Origin: Nitrosomonas marina
GTDB taxonomy: Bacteria > Pseudomonadota > Gammaproteobacteria > Burkholderiales > Nitrosomonadaceae
DNA length: 64,000 nt
Direction of reading: 5' to 3'
Assembly (NCBI RefSeq): GCF_900110145.1
Contig: NZ_FOCP01000008.1
Span: 1-64,000, forward strand
Shown: piece by piece, positions 38,875 to 48,287 of the stretch
How positions within the stretch are numbered: position 1 is the stretch's first letter
Layout of the letters: every line of letters starts with the position of its first letter
Made by a program: the position numbers and the translations under genes
The notes under the pieces: generated by a model
Told to the model about the DNA's origin: nothing
The model's input: the letters and a program-made list of their open reading frames with translations, nothing else
Database searches by the model: none

Positions 38875-39000
38875 TTACTGTGCGGTACGTTCCAGCGCCT
38901 CACCCCCTGACTGAATATCCTTGCCAAGTCCGGCCATTGTATTGCAGGCCGTCAAACCGAATAATGCAATGAACGCAATGATTGCCGTGAAAAGTTTCAT
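38875..39000 (-). CDS. Entericidin-like small lipoprotein
   Basis: Only 41 residues: [19 protein letters not shown], a lipoprotein signal with lipobox LTAC (Cys19), then a short mature part reading [20 protein letters not shown], typical of the entericidin EcnA/EcnB family. In E. coli these form an antidote/toxin pair linked to lysis in stationary phase. A GGAGGG ribosome site precedes the ATG at 39000. It lies between leuC and leuD on the same strand, so it should be cotranscribed with leucine genes. Only one member of the pair is here. Confidence 0.85.
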   Translation of the reverse strand: MKLFTAIIAFIALFGLTACNTMAGLGKDIQSGGEALERTAQ

Positions 39001-39063
39001 GATGCCCTCCTTCAGTGGAATAAAAAGTACAGTAACTGCAGCAATAATCAAATAAAACAATAT

Positions 39064-40482
39064 TCAGGATGTGCCGAACTTGCTTACATCCACGAAATGA
39101 CCTTCCACAGCAGCTGCAGCCGCCATCGCAGGGCTTACAAGATGTGTACGGCCACCAGGCCCCTGCCTTCCTTCAAAATTGCGGTTGGACGTCGACGCGC
39201 AGCGTTCGCCTCTTGACAACCGGTCATCATTCATTGCCAGACACATCGAACAACCGGGTTCACGCCATTCAAATCCGGCTGCAACAAAAATCTTATCAAG
39301 CCCTTCTTTTTCGGCCTGTTGCTTAACCAGTCCGGAGCCGGGTACAACCAGCGCCAGTTTGATTGTTGGAGCAATATGTCTGTCCCTGATTACCGCTGCT
39401 GCCGCACGTAAATCTTCAATCCGCGAGTTTGTGCATGAGCCGATGAATATTTTGTCGAGCGTAATTGCTTGAATCGGTGTATTGGGTTGCAGTCCCATGT
39501 ATTTTAGTGCCTGCTCCATATCATGGCGTTTTACCTGATCAGCCACATTCGCTGGATCGGGAACACAACCATCTATCGTCGTTACCATTTCCGGAGAAGT
39601 TCCCCAGGTAACCTGAGGACGAATTTCTGCAGCATTCAAGATAATAGATTTGTCAAATACTGCATCCGCATCACTGTGTAATGTTCGCCAATATGCAACA
39701 GCCTGTTCCCATAAGTTTCCCTGCGGTGCAAATGGCCGTCCCTGGATGTACTCAATCGTCGTGTCGTCGACGGCAACCATTCCTGCCCGTGCACCAGCCT
39801 CAATAGCCATATTACAAAGTGTCATGCGCCCTTCCATAGACAGCGACTGAATTGCGCTGCCGGCAAATTCAATGGCATAGCCGGTACCACCTGCCGTTCC
39901 TATTCTGCCGATTACTGCCAGCGCAATATCTTTGGCGGTAACGCCCAGCCCAAGCTCGCCTTCAACTAAAATGCGCATGGTTTTGGATTTTTTGGCTAAC
40001 AGGCATTGCGTGGCCAGCACATGTTCGACTTCCGAGGTGCCGATACCAAATGCCAGACAGCCAAACGCACCATGGGTACTGGTATGCGAATCCCCGCATA
40101 CTACGGTCATGCCAGGTAAAGTAGCCCCCTGTTCGGGCCCAATTACATGTACAATCCCCTGACGCACGTCGTGCATTTTGAATTCAGTAATACCCAGTTC
40201 CTCACAGTTTTCATCAAGCGTATCGACCTGCAAACGCGATACCGGATCGTTAATCCCTTGATTACGACCCGTTGTCGGTACGTTGTGATCTGCTACAGCC
40301 AGAATCGAATTCACCCGCCATGGCTTACGTCCGGCCAGTTTCAAGCTTTCAAACGCCTGCGGACTGGTTACTTCATGAACCAGATGACGGTCAATATAAA
40401 GCAGCGCCATGCTGTCAGCGTCGTTCGATTCAGTGTGTACAAGATGTTGATTCCAAAGTTTGTCGTATAACGTATACATCAT
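39064..40482 (-). CDS. leuC: 3-isopropylmalate dehydratase large subunit
   Basis: A 472-residue aconitase-family enzyme with a 4Fe-4S cluster. The cluster cysteines are visible in GSCTNSR (about 347) and PGCSMC (about 408-413). The N-terminal [14 protein letters not shown] is the family start; the frame has two adjacent ATG codons at 40482 and 40479. It is the first gene of the long minus-strand operon and has a recognisable promoter about 35-63 bases upstream. Confidence 0.97.
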   Translation of the reverse strand: MMYTLYDKLWNQHLVHTESNDADSMALLYIDRHLVHEVTSPQAFESLKLAGRKPWRVNSILAVADHNVPTTGRNQGINDPVSRLQVDTLDENCEELGITEFKMHDVRQGIVHVIGPEQGATLPGMTVVCGDSHTSTHGAFGCLAFGIGTSEVEHVLATQCLLAKKSKTMRILVEGELGLGVTAKDIALAVIGRIGTAGGTGYAIEFAGSAIQSLSMEGRMTLCNMAIEAGARAGMVAVDDTTIEYIQGRPFAPQGNLWEQAVAYWRTLHSDADAVFDKSIILNAAEIRPQVTWGTSPEMVTTIDGCVPDPANVADQVKRHDMEQALKYMGLQPNTPIQAITLDKIFIGSCTNSRIEDLRAAAAVIRDRHIAPTIKLALVVPGSGLVKQQAEKEGLDKIFVAAGFEWREPGCSMCLAMNDDRLSRGERCASTSNRNFEGRQGPGGRTHLVSPAMAAAAAVEGHFVDVSKFGTS

Positions 40483-40517
40483 CCAGATCGTAATTGATTC
40501 AGTTCAGTAATCTCAAC

Positions 40518-40545
40518 ATTAAATTATTACATAAAGTGTAATCAA
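40518..40545 (-). promoter_or_regulatory. leuC operon promoter with internal inverted repeat
   Basis: Minus strand: -35 TTGATT (40545-40540), 16-base spacer, -10 TTTAAT (40523-40518), placing the start of RNA about 29 bases before leuC. The spacer contains ATTACA-N5-TGTAAT (40542-40526), a 6-base inverted repeat that could be an operator; its T-N11-A form fits a LysR-type regulator. No regulator gene is adjacent. This would be the main promoter of the leu-asd-fimV-trp-pur string. Confidence 0.55.
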
Positions 40546-40635
40546 GAAACAGCTACCGGTCTTTGCCGGCTAAATTTTTTTTAATTTTAAGGCGATCGGG
40601 TTAAAATCATGACTTAACAGCCGTAACGCAAAAAG

Positions 40636-41433
40636 ATGAAAAAAAAGACTACCTCTATAGTTGTCCGTCTCATCCGTTTATTTCGTCTGCTGGTACAGAT
40701 CGTAACCGGTATTCTGCAGTCAATCGTCTACCCGTATTGTTCCCATTCCACTCAGCAGCGCCAGATGAAAAATTGGGCAGCAGGCATGTTGAAAGCACTG
40801 GACATCAAAATACATTATACCGGTAATATCCCGAACCAGAGCCACCAACGTGCGCTTCTGGTAGCCAATCACGTATCCTGGCTGGATATTTGTGTGATTC
40901 TGGCTGTGTGCCCCGCACAATTTGTTGCAAAATCCGAAATAAGCAGCTGGCCGATTATCGGCTTTTTATCCAAAAGAGTTGACACACTTTTCATAAAGCG
41001 TGCAAAACGAAGAGATACCGCTCGTATCAACCAGGAAATCAGCGCAGCACTGACCGCTGGCAAGTGTGTTTGCATTTTTCCTGAAGGCGGTATCAGCGAT
41101 GGTACGCAAACGCTCCACTTTCATGCTTCACTGCTACAATCCGCCATCAATGCTGAGGCACTGGTGTACCCTGTCGCAATTCGTTATCTGGATACAGACG
41201 GAAACACCTGCCGCGACGCCGCATATACCGATGTCTCCCTGGTAACCTCACTGCGACAAATTTTGCGCCAGCCCCACATTGAAGCTGTACTGAACTGCAA
41301 CGAACCTATTCACAGTACAGAAAAAAACCGTCGTGAACTGGCGCGCCTGTCAGAAGAAGCAATTAACCAGAATCTGTCACAATCCGCTTATCACAGCGAA
41401 TCTGAAAAACCTTCTTATCTTCCAAACGCATAG
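40636..41433 (+). CDS. plsC: 1-acyl-sn-glycerol-3-phosphate acyltransferase
   Basis: A 265-residue membrane acyltransferase that makes phosphatidic acid. An N-terminal hydrophobic segment (about 13-35) precedes the catalytic HX4D box, NHVSWLD at about 79-85, and the second block FPEGGISDG at about 151-159. The start is a basic MKKKTTSIVV. It is divergent from leuC. The last 71 bases overlap the convergent apaH gene, so the two 3' ends share sequence. Confidence 0.88.
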   Translation: MKKKTTSIVVRLIRLFRLLVQIVTGILQSIVYPYCSHSTQQRQMKNWAAGMLKALDIKIHYTGNIPNQSHQRALLVANHVSWLDICVILAVCPAQFVAKSEISSWPIIGFLSKRVDTLFIKRAKRRDTARINQEISAALTAGKCVCIFPEGGISDGTQTLHFHASLLQSAINAEALVYPVAIRYLDTDGNTCRDAAYTDVSLVTSLRQILRQPHIEAVLNCNEPIHSTEKNRRELARLSEEAINQNLSQSAYHSESEKPSYLPNA

Positions 41434-42187
41434 CGGATAACTGTCTATTCCAGACACAGCCGCTGTCGAGCGCGGCCACTGTATCTGATAGATGCAGATC
41501 GAGTGCCGACCAGTGTCCGCATATGATCGTATGGTCCCGGCTTGCGCGATTAGGCATGTCGAACCATGGTAAAGATCCGTCAGGTATATCCTGCAAATTG
41601 CCTTTGAATGTAAAATCTATCCGCCCATCAATACTGCAGACACGCATGCGAGTCATGGCATTAATAATGACACGCAAACGCTCGGTGCCTGTCAGGTCAT
41701 CACGCCAGTAATTCGGCTCATTGCCATATATTTGCGAAAAAACATAGCTGTAATCATCGCTGCGCAACGCCGTTTCAACTTCGTGCGCCAGCCGAGCAGC
41801 TTCTGGAACAGACCACTCCGGTAACAGGCCGGCATGAACCAGCGCATGGTCACCCTCATTGAAAAACAATCGCTGGTGCCTTAACCAGTGTAGCAACTCG
41901 TCACGATCAGGTGCACTCAGAATCGGTTGAATGGTATCGCCTTTTCCGCAGTGGACAATACCGGCGTCAACCATTAACAAATGCAAATCGTGATTGCCTA
42001 ACACCATGATCATGGCGTCATCCGACTGTTTGACAAAACGCAGCGTTTCCAGCGATTGCGGACCACGATTGACAATATCGCCAACCAGCCACAGCCGGTC
42101 GAGCGCAGCGTCAAATTCAATTAAATCAAGCAGCCTTCTGAATGATGAGTAGCAGCCTTGAATATCGCCAATTGCATAAGTTGCCAT
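41363..42187 (-). CDS. apaH: Symmetrical diadenosine tetraphosphatase
   Basis: A 274-residue PPP-family phosphoesterase that splits Ap4A into two ADP. Metal-site motifs are GDIQGC (residues 7-12), GDIVNRGPQS (about 37-46) and GNHDLHLL (about 65-72). The first motif has Gln where E. coli has His, a variant common in relatives as I recall. It removes alarmone-like dinucleotides and, in enterics, RNA caps. It overlaps the end of plsC by 71 bases and is followed upstream by dapB on the same strand. Confidence 0.95.
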   Translation of the reverse strand: MATYAIGDIQGCYSSFRRLLDLIEFDAALDRLWLVGDIVNRGPQSLETLRFVKQSDDAMIMVLGNHDLHLLMVDAGIVHCGKGDTIQPILSAPDRDELLHWLRHQRLFFNEGDHALVHAGLLPEWSVPEAARLAHEVETALRSDDYSYVFSQIYGNEPNYWRDDLTGTERLRVIINAMTRMRVCSIDGRIDFTFKGNLQDIPDGSLPWFDMPNRASRDHTIICGHWSALDLHLSDTVAALDSGCVWNRQLSAMRLEDKKVFQIRCDKRIVTDSG

Positions 42188-42273
42188 GATAATTATGCTG
42201 GTCTCAGATTCAACAATGCATTCGACAATTTAATAGTTATCGACAATAGAGATGAATTCATGCAGCAACGCAC

Positions 42274-43080
42274 TTACCGCAGACCAAGCACATCCTGCAT
42301 GTCGAACAGACCGCTGGCCTTATCTTCCAGAAAACGTACGGCACGCACCGCACCCATGGCGAAGGTCATGCGACTACTTGCTTTGTGCACGATTTCAACG
42401 CGCTCGCCCGCGCCGGCAAACATCGCAGTATGTTCACCGACAATATCACCCGCTCGAATGGTAGAGAAACCGATGGTTTCGTCTGAGCGCTCTCCCGTAA
42501 CACCCTCCCGTCCATAAATCGCCACTTGCTTCAAATCCCGACCCAGTGCATCGGCGATGACCTCACCCATGCGCAACGCTGTACCTGAAGGGGCATCGAT
42601 TTTATGACGATGATGTGCCTCTATGATCTCGATATCATAACCCTGACGCAATACCCTGGCAGCGATTTCAAGCAACTTAAACGTGACATTTACACCCACG
42701 CTCATGTTGGGCGCAAATACAATGGCAATATCATTTGACGCGTCTTTCAATCGGTTTTTTTCTTGCTCGGAAAGACCCGTGGTGCCAATTACCATTTTTA
42801 CACCCTTTTCCCTGCATGCGTCCAAATGCGCCATCGTGCCCTGCGGTCTCGTAAAATCGATAATTTGATGACAACCAGCCAAAGCCGTGACAATATCACT
42901 GGTAATTACAATACCATTGGTAGACCCTATCAGTTCTCCCGAATCCTTGTGTAAAAATTGACTGTTGTCGTGTTCCAGTGCTGCAGATAACTGCATGCCG
43001 TCAGCGTGCGTGACTGCTTCCAGCAATGCACGTCCCATGCGGCCAGCACTGCCGGCTATGGCGATGTTTTGAGTGGACAT
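42274..43080 (-). CDS. dapB: 4-hydroxy-tetrahydrodipicolinate reductase
   Basis: A 268-residue NAD(P)H enzyme of lysine and diaminopimelate synthesis. The nucleotide-binding loop [10 protein letters not shown] is at residues 10-19 and the substrate and catalytic motif [15 protein letters not shown] lies at about 155-169. It follows bamE by 35 bases on the same strand, so both probably share a transcript. Confidence 0.96.
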   Translation of the reverse strand: MSTQNIAIAGSAGRMGRALLEAVTHADGMQLSAALEHDNSQFLHKDSGELIGSTNGIVITSDIVTALAGCHQIIDFTRPQGTMAHLDACREKGVKMVIGTTGLSEQEKNRLKDASNDIAIVFAPNMSVGVNVTFKLLEIAARVLRQGYDIEIIEAHHRHKIDAPSGTALRMGEVIADALGRDLKQVAIYGREGVTGERSDETIGFSTIRAGDIVGEHTAMFAGAGERVEIVHKASSRMTFAMGAVRAVRFLEDKASGLFDMQDVLGLR

Positions 43081-43115
43081 GTGACTCCTGTGAAATAATT
43101 AGAAATTAGAATAAT

Positions 43116-43514
43116 TCAACGATCATCTGACTGATCATCGCTTTCCTCAACCGCCCCACGCGATTCGCGCGCATCAGACTCAACCGGATGAAGTGAGTAA
43201 AGCTGCTCGTTTTCTATTCGAATCAGACGTTCATCTTCAAAGTAAATTGTCAGTCTTTTTTGTTCAACCAGATCACCCTTTTCACGCTGAATATAGACAT
43301 AGTCCCAGCGATTATCCCGAAACGTATCGACAACTAACGGCGAACCGAGTACAAACCGCACCTGGGGCTTGGTCATTCCCACCTTTAATTTGTCGAGCAT
43401 TTCATCAGTGACCACGTTGCCTTGCTGTACATCGATTTTATAGAGTACATGTGGAATTAAAAAACACCCTGACAAATTAAAAAAAACCAGCAACACAATG
43501 ATTTTTATTATCAT
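43116..43514 (-). CDS. bamE: Outer-membrane assembly lipoprotein BamE
   Basis: A 132-residue lipoprotein of the BAM complex, which inserts beta-barrel proteins in the outer membrane. Signal peptide with lipobox LSGC (Cys17). The SmpA/OmlA core is clear: LDKLKVGMTKPQVRFVLGSP (about 41-60) and the DNRWDYVY segment (about 67-74). The ATG at 43514 gives the lipoprotein signal; the frame extends 16 codons further. It is divergent from fur, as in many betaproteobacteria. A Ser/Glu/Asp tail of about 20 residues is extra. Confidence 0.93.
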   Translation of the reverse strand: MIIKIIVLLVFFNLSGCFLIPHVLYKIDVQQGNVVTDEMLDKLKVGMTKPQVRFVLGSPLVVDTFRDNRWDYVYIQREKGDLVEQKRLTIYFEDERLIRIENEQLYSLHPVESDARESRGAVEESDDQSDDR

Positions 43515-43526
43515 TTTATAGAATTG

Positions 43527-43538
43527 TACAAATTTGTA
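43527..43538. promoter_or_regulatory. 12-base palindrome upstream of bamE
   Basis: TACAAATTTGTA, a perfect palindrome 13 bases before the bamE start and within the bamE-fur divergent region. It could be an operator; it does not resemble a Fur box. An AT-rich palindrome of this size can also occur by chance. Confidence 0.25.
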
Positions 43539-43611
43539 ATATTGGTACAGTAGACTGAACATAATTGAGCACGATATGATACAGTAAATTATTTACTTGA
43601 CAGAAATCACC

Positions 43612-44052
43612 ATGAGCAATTCTGGAGAAGCCAAAAGCATTGACCTGAAAACTATCGGCCTCAAAACCACGCTGCCGAGACTCAAAATACTGAACCTTTT
43701 TGAGAATAGCCCTATACGACATCTCTCGGCAGAAGATGTTTACAAAGAGTTGATCAACGAAAATGAAGATATCGGGCTGGCTACAGTTTATCGTGTTTTG
43801 ACGCAGTTTGAACAAGCCGGCCTGCTGGAACGTCATCATTTTGAAAGTGGCAAAGCTGTTTTCGAATTGAAAAACGAGGGACATCACGATCACCTGGTCT
43901 GTATGCAGTGCGGTCGTGTCGAGGAATTTTATGATGCTGAAATTGAGAAGCGTCAAATCGAGATAGCAAAAACACGAGGATTCAAATTACAGGAACATTC
44001 GTTATCACTTTACGCCGAATGCCTGAAAGACCCGTGCCCACACCGTAAATAA
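43612..44052 (+). CDS. fur: Ferric uptake regulator Fur
   Basis: A 146-residue iron-responsive repressor. The N-terminal winged helix ([47 protein letters not shown]) precedes the metal-binding domain with [17 protein letters not shown] (His cluster and Cys pair) and ends in CPHRK. The ATG at 43612 is preferred over a TTG at 43597. It controls iron uptake genes elsewhere. The genome pairs it with bamE in divergent order. Confidence 0.97.
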   Translation: MSNSGEAKSIDLKTIGLKTTLPRLKILNLFENSPIRHLSAEDVYKELINENEDIGLATVYRVLTQFEQAGLLERHHFESGKAVFELKNEGHHDHLVCMQCGRVEEFYDAEIEKRQIEIAKTRGFKLQEHSLSLYAECLKDPCPHRK

Positions 44053-44079
44053 CAACTCGTACACATTCAATTGCAAATA

Positions 44080-45315
44080 ATGTCTTCTTTGCGTCTGTCA
44101 GGCACAGTTTTTTTTTCACCCAGCGGGCTGTGCACTATTGCTTCAATTGCCGGCATGGTGTTTTTCAGCTCCAGCCTGGCTGCAAATCAGCAATTCGATC
44201 AGTGCGTCAACCGCCTGAAACCACAGGCGTTGCAGCAGGGAATATCCGAACATACAGTCAATCGGGTACTCGGTCAGGCCAGATACCTGGCGCGCGTCAT
44301 TGAGCTTGATCGTCGCCAGCCCGAATTCACCCAGACTTTCGCCGGTTATTTTAACGCACGCGTCACTGAAGAACGCGTCCGTAACGGACGCAGACTGTTC
44401 ACGGCACACCGCGATTTATTTGAAAAAATAGAAAGGGAAACCGGTATTCCGCCAAAATACCTTGCCTCATTCTGGGGGCTCGAAACCAATTATGGCGGAT
44501 ACTTTGGCGACTGGTCGGTGCCGGATGCATTGACGACACTGGCCTGTGACCAACGTCGCAGCACTTACTTCACGCAAGAACTGTTTAATGCCATGCGTAT
44601 CATCGATGCTGGAGACATCACCCCGGATCGCATGAAAGGTTCCTGGGCGGGAGCAATGGGTCATATGCAATTCATGCCATCCACATTTTTAAATTATGCC
44701 ATTGACGCAGACGGTGACGGCCGCCGCGATTTGTGGGGCAGTCTTGAAGATGCCATGGCTTCGGCAGCAAATTTTCTACTCAAAATGGGCTGGGACCCGG
44801 ATCTCGAATGGGGACAGGAAGTCAGGCTGCCGCCGGATTTCGATTATGCCCTGGCCGGCAGTCATCATAAACGCCCGTTACGTGAGTGGATAACATACGG
44901 CGTCACACCTGTTTCCGGTCCAGGCCTCTTGCCAACAGACCAAAAAGTTTCGTTACTGGTGCCCGCTGGCCACCAGGGCCCGGCGTTTCTCGTCACGCGC
45001 AACTTTCATGTCATCATGCGCTGGAATCGTTCAGAATATTATGCCCTGTCTGTCGGTCATCTGGCCGACCGCATCGCCGGCGAACCCGGTTTATCCCAGC
45101 ACCCGCCCGAGGATGAAATTAAAATCACGCGGGATCAAGTCAGGCAGTTACAACAGGATCTGCAAGCACTCGGTATCGATGCCGGCGGCGTAGACGGTGT
45201 CATGGGTCCGCAAACACGCAAAGCGATCAGCGTTTTTCAGCAAAGAACGCAGCGTGTCGCTGACGGCCATCTGGATTCAGATCTGCTAAAAGCGGTCCGC
45301 ACCGCCGCTCAATAA
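44080..45315 (+). CDS. Membrane-bound lytic murein transglycosylase, MltB type
   Basis: About 411 residues. A signal sequence (about 1-35) leads to the SLT_2 catalytic domain, with Glu135 in FWGLETNYGG as the acid and GAMGHMQFMPSTFLNYA further on. The C-terminus carries a peptidoglycan-binding domain (about 345-405; LQQDLQALGIDAGGVDGVMGPQTRKA). It cleaves glycan strands to anhydromuropeptides. The ATG at 44080 is taken; a TTG at 44071 is alternative. No lipobox is seen, so it is probably soluble in the periplasm rather than lipid-anchored. Confidence 0.9.
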   Translation: MSSLRLSGTVFFSPSGLCTIASIAGMVFFSSSLAANQQFDQCVNRLKPQALQQGISEHTVNRVLGQARYLARVIELDRRQPEFTQTFAGYFNARVTEERVRNGRRLFTAHRDLFEKIERETGIPPKYLASFWGLETNYGGYFGDWSVPDALTTLACDQRRSTYFTQELFNAMRIIDAGDITPDRMKGSWAGAMGHMQFMPSTFLNYAIDADGDGRRDLWGSLEDAMASAANFLLKMGWDPDLEWGQEVRLPPDFDYALAGSHHKRPLREWITYGVTPVSGPGLLPTDQKVSLLVPAGHQGPAFLVTRNFHVIMRWNRSEYYALSVGHLADRIAGEPGLSQHPPEDEIKITRDQVRQLQQDLQALGIDAGGVDGVMGPQTRKAISVFQQRTQRVADGHLDSDLLKAVRTAAQ

Positions 45316-45365
45316 ACAAGCAGTTGTCCGGTCTTGTTACTGTTCCACACAACGCTAGCTTGTTT
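45314..45365. terminator. Candidate bidirectional hairpin between convergent genes
   Basis: AAACAAGC (45314-45321) and GCTTGTTT (45358-45365), with inner GTTGT and ACAAC arms, enclose the short gap between the transglycosylase and the MutS-like gene. It overlaps both stop regions and may end transcripts from both sides. Confidence 0.4.
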
Positions 45366-47031
45366 TATTGTTGCTGCCGGATAAATGCTGCTCGATATGC
45401 TTATCAACATCCGCTTTACTAAACCCGATCTCACTGGCAACACGATGCGCGTGACTGACGCGGGATATACCGTCGATCATTCTGTGCGTTGGACCATCCT
45501 GTACAAACTCGACCTGTAGATACCGCCCGATACCTTCGCTCTGCAACCGCTCACAAAGTTCATGATTGTGGGTAACTAGTATGGTACTGGCGCCCAATTG
45601 ATGAAATCCTTTCAGGATATATTCCGATAGTGTCATTTTTTCCTCAAATGTAGTGCCCTCGGATAATTCGTCAAGCACAACCAGACTGCGTGGCGTTGAA
45701 TTAAAAAAAATCTCACGCGTGCGTTTGAGCTCATGCCCAAAACGTCCCATACCCGCTGCCAGCTGTCCCGGATCCGGCACCTGATAATAAATCCGTTCGG
45801 CAGGGACCAGTTGCGCACTGGTTGCCGGTATATAGCAACCAATCTGGCCAAGCAGCTGAAGCTGAGCAATCGTCTTACAATACGCCGTCTTGCCGCCGCT
45901 GTTTGGTCCGGTAATAATCAGCAACCTGCCGACTGTATCCAGAACGATATCGTTCGGCACATAGTCAGGATGGTCGTGAATCAACAGGGGATTCTTGGCG
46001 TTATCGACGATCAGCAAGTGATGCGGTTCGTCCAGTACTTTGGGTAATGTCATAGGCTCCTGCAGTGAAGCCCTGAAGCGGTGAAATGACAGTAATTCAT
46101 CCAGCATGCCCAGAGTATCATACAGTCTGGCCAGATCTTCGCTTTGCCGGTATAGTCGGCGCAGTGGATAAATCACCGAATCACGATCCGACGCGCCCAT
46201 CGCCAGCAATACGATCGGGAAAGCCGGCACGGTTAACAGCAGAATTCCATAACCGATATACGAAGCGCCAAGCTCTGGTGCCAGAATTTCAAAAAAAAGC
46301 ATAATCGCATAAATTGCCGCAATAAATAAAACTGCCGGCACCCATTTGAAAATAGTTGGGCGAAACCGCGGTAACGGCAAAAACCTGGGTTTCTCCTGCT
46401 GCGTCTTGAATTTGTCGTTGGCAAGGTATACCGGCCCTTTCATCAGCTGATAAACATGCGTCTGCTCAAATGTCTGCAACGTTGCAAACAGAATTTGCAG
46501 ATACCGGCTTTCAGGCTGCGGTAATGTTTTAGCGGCAGCAACTCTGTCAACGACATACTGCGTGCCTTCACGATACTGATGATAGCCAAAACCGCCAAAT
46601 TCGAGCCTTCCTGATCTCTCGGCCGGCACATCGGTAGTCAATCCGCCTGTAAACTCTCCATACAACAGATATTTAAGTTCACGCTCGTCTTTTACACCTT
46701 TTTCAACATAGCGTTCAAGCGCTTCACAGATATTCTGGTTCGATTCGATTTCCCGCAGTGCTTCCTGTTTCATTCGTAAAACCTGCGCATCAGGCAGCGG
46801 ACGTACTAACGAGCGATACAGGCACAAGCGCCCTGCTTCGGTTCGAGTATGATTAATGGTAGCAAAAAGCTTCTCGGCTTCAATCGCTTCGTATGTTTTC
46901 GGATCCAGTACCGTATGGTCTGGCTCAGCAGGACGAAAATTGTCTATGCTGACAGGTCGATCACCACTGGAAAGAATGAATGGGTGGCGCCAGATAGATT
47001 CTTCGGATATCGCTTGGCTGGAAATATTCAT
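45355..47031 (-). CDS. MutS-family ATPase with internal membrane helices
   Basis: About 558 residues. The C-terminal part is a MutS ATPase (domain V) with Walker A TGPNSGGKTAYCK at about 372-384, a Walker B segment LVVLDELSEGT at about 448-458, and a later THNHELCERL. The N-terminal part resembles the MutS core helices (FATINHTRTEAGRLCLYRSLVRPL). The mismatch-binding domain I is absent. Two hydrophobic helices lie in the middle at about 229-254 and 257-278, so the protein is likely tethered to the inner membrane. Its role is unlikely to be standard mismatch repair. The ATG at 47031 is used; a TTG at 47058 is upstream. It is divergent from a MacAB-like operon. Confidence 0.85.
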   Translation of the reverse strand: MNISSQAISEESIWRHPFILSSGDRPVSIDNFRPAEPDHTVLDPKTYEAIEAEKLFATINHTRTEAGRLCLYRSLVRPLPDAQVLRMKQEALREIESNQNICEALERYVEKGVKDERELKYLLYGEFTGGLTTDVPAERSGRLEFGGFGYHQYREGTQYVVDRVAAAKTLPQPESRYLQILFATLQTFEQTHVYQLMKGPVYLANDKFKTQQEKPRFLPLPRFRPTIFKWVPAVLFIAAIYAIMLFFEILAPELGASYIGYGILLLTVPAFPIVLLAMGASDRDSVIYPLRRLYRQSEDLARLYDTLGMLDELLSFHRFRASLQEPMTLPKVLDEPHHLLIVDNAKNPLLIHDHPDYVPNDIVLDTVGRLLIITGPNSGGKTAYCKTIAQLQLLGQIGCYIPATSAQLVPAERIYYQVPDPGQLAAGMGRFGHELKRTREIFFNSTPRSLVVLDELSEGTTFEEKMTLSEYILKGFHQLGASTILVTHNHELCERLQSEGIGRYLQVEFVQDGPTHRMIDGISRVSHAHRVASEIGFSKADVDKHIEQHLSGSNNKTS

Positions 47032-47123
47032 AAATTTTCTTAATTCATGCAAAAGCAAGGTTGATTGAATGTGTAAAATATCAGTATCCCATTAAAGAAT
47101 ACAAACAAAATCGCTACTTAATT

Positions 47124-48287
47124 ATGCAGCAATCCAAAAAAACATTCCGCTTTATCATATATGGCGGTTTCATTGTCTTGATACTTGCTGCGGTATGGTA
47201 TTTTTCCCGTCCGGAGCCTCCAGAGGTTGAACTGGCTGTCGTCACGTACGGTAATGTCGAGTCTACCGTGGTCAATACCCGTGCCGGCACAGTCAAGGCC
47301 TGCCAGCGTGCCAGACTGGCCCCGGCACTCGGTGGGCAGATCGCGCATATTCTCGTCGATGAAGGCGACAATGTCGAGCAGGACCAGGTTTTACTCGAAC
47401 TCTGGAATGCCGATCTGATCGCGCAGCGAGAACTCGCCGAACGCCAGCTTTCGATGGCCCAAGAGCGCCGCCGGGAGGCCTGTATCATTGCAGAAAATGC
47501 CTGGCGGGAGTCGCAACGGACACAGCAACTGGTCGATAAGGGATTTATCAGCCCGCAGGCCGCTGAAGACGCCGATGCCAATGCACGTGCGCGACAGGCC
47601 AGTTGCGACGCGGCAATATCCGATATCAAGCGTGCCAAGGCGCAGATCCGCGTTACTCTGGCCGGTCTGGAACGTACCGTTCTAAAAGCACCCTTTGCGG
47701 GTGTCGTTGCACAGGTAACAGGCGAAATCGGCGAATACGCCACCCCTTCGCCTCCAGGTATTCCAATGCCGCCGGTTATTGACCTGATTGATACCAGCTG
47801 CTTGTATGTAATGGCGCCCATGGATGAAATCGACGCCCCCAAAATCAGAATCGGTCAGCCTGCACGTATCACCCTGGATGCCATGCCCGAAATATCCTTT
47901 CCGGGCCGGGTCAGGCGCATTGCCCCTTATGTCACAGAAGTTGAAAAACAGGCCAGAACCGTCGATATTGAAGTCGATTTCTCCGAACTGCCTGACAATC
48001 CGCTACTGGCTGGTTACAGCGCCGATGTCGAAGTGATTCTCGACAGCCGCGAACATGTGCTGCGTATACCGACACAAGCCCTGCGCCAGAACAATAAGGT
48101 ATGGCTGCTCAGTCAGGACAATACATTGATAGAACGGCAACTTGAAACAGGTCTGGCTAACTGGAGCTTCACCGAAATCATCAGTGGTCTCGATGACGGC
48201 GATCGAGTGCTGATTTCATTTGATCTTGAAGAAATCAAACCGGGTATCGTCGTGCGGCCCAAAGCATCCGAAACCCCTGTGTCATGA
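47124..48287 (+). CDS. MacA-like periplasmic adaptor protein
   Basis: A 387-residue membrane fusion protein. It has an N-terminal membrane helix (about 9-27) and lipoyl halves around a coiled-coil hairpin (about 60-190; GGQIAHILVDEGDNVEQDQ, then LKAPFAGVVAQ), followed by barrel and membrane-proximal domains. It should couple the ABC exporter encoded next to an outer-membrane channel. The ATG at 47124 is taken because it gives MQQSKKTFRF plus the membrane helix; the longer frame lacks support. Its last bases overlap the ATPase gene start (ATGA). Confidence 0.88.
   Translation: MQQSKKTFRFIIYGGFIVLILAAVWYFSRPEPPEVELAVVTYGNVESTVVNTRAGTVKACQRARLAPALGGQIAHILVDEGDNVEQDQVLLELWNADLIAQRELAERQLSMAQERRREACIIAENAWRESQRTQQLVDKGFISPQAAEDADANARARQASCDAAISDIKRAKAQIRVTLAGLERTVLKAPFAGVVAQVTGEIGEYATPSPPGIPMPPVIDLIDTSCLYVMAPMDEIDAPKIRIGQPARITLDAMPEISFPGRVRRIAPYVTEVEKQARTVDIEVDFSELPDNPLLAGYSADVEVILDSREHVLRIPTQALRQNNKVWLLSQDNTLIERQLETGLANWSFTEIISGLDDGDRVLISFDLEEIKPGIVVRPKASETPVS

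Noticed and set aside
41508-42187. ApaH inactivated because Gln replaces His in the first metal motif
   Set aside because: The same GDIQGC variant is, as I recall, common among related ApaH proteins, and all other motifs are intact.
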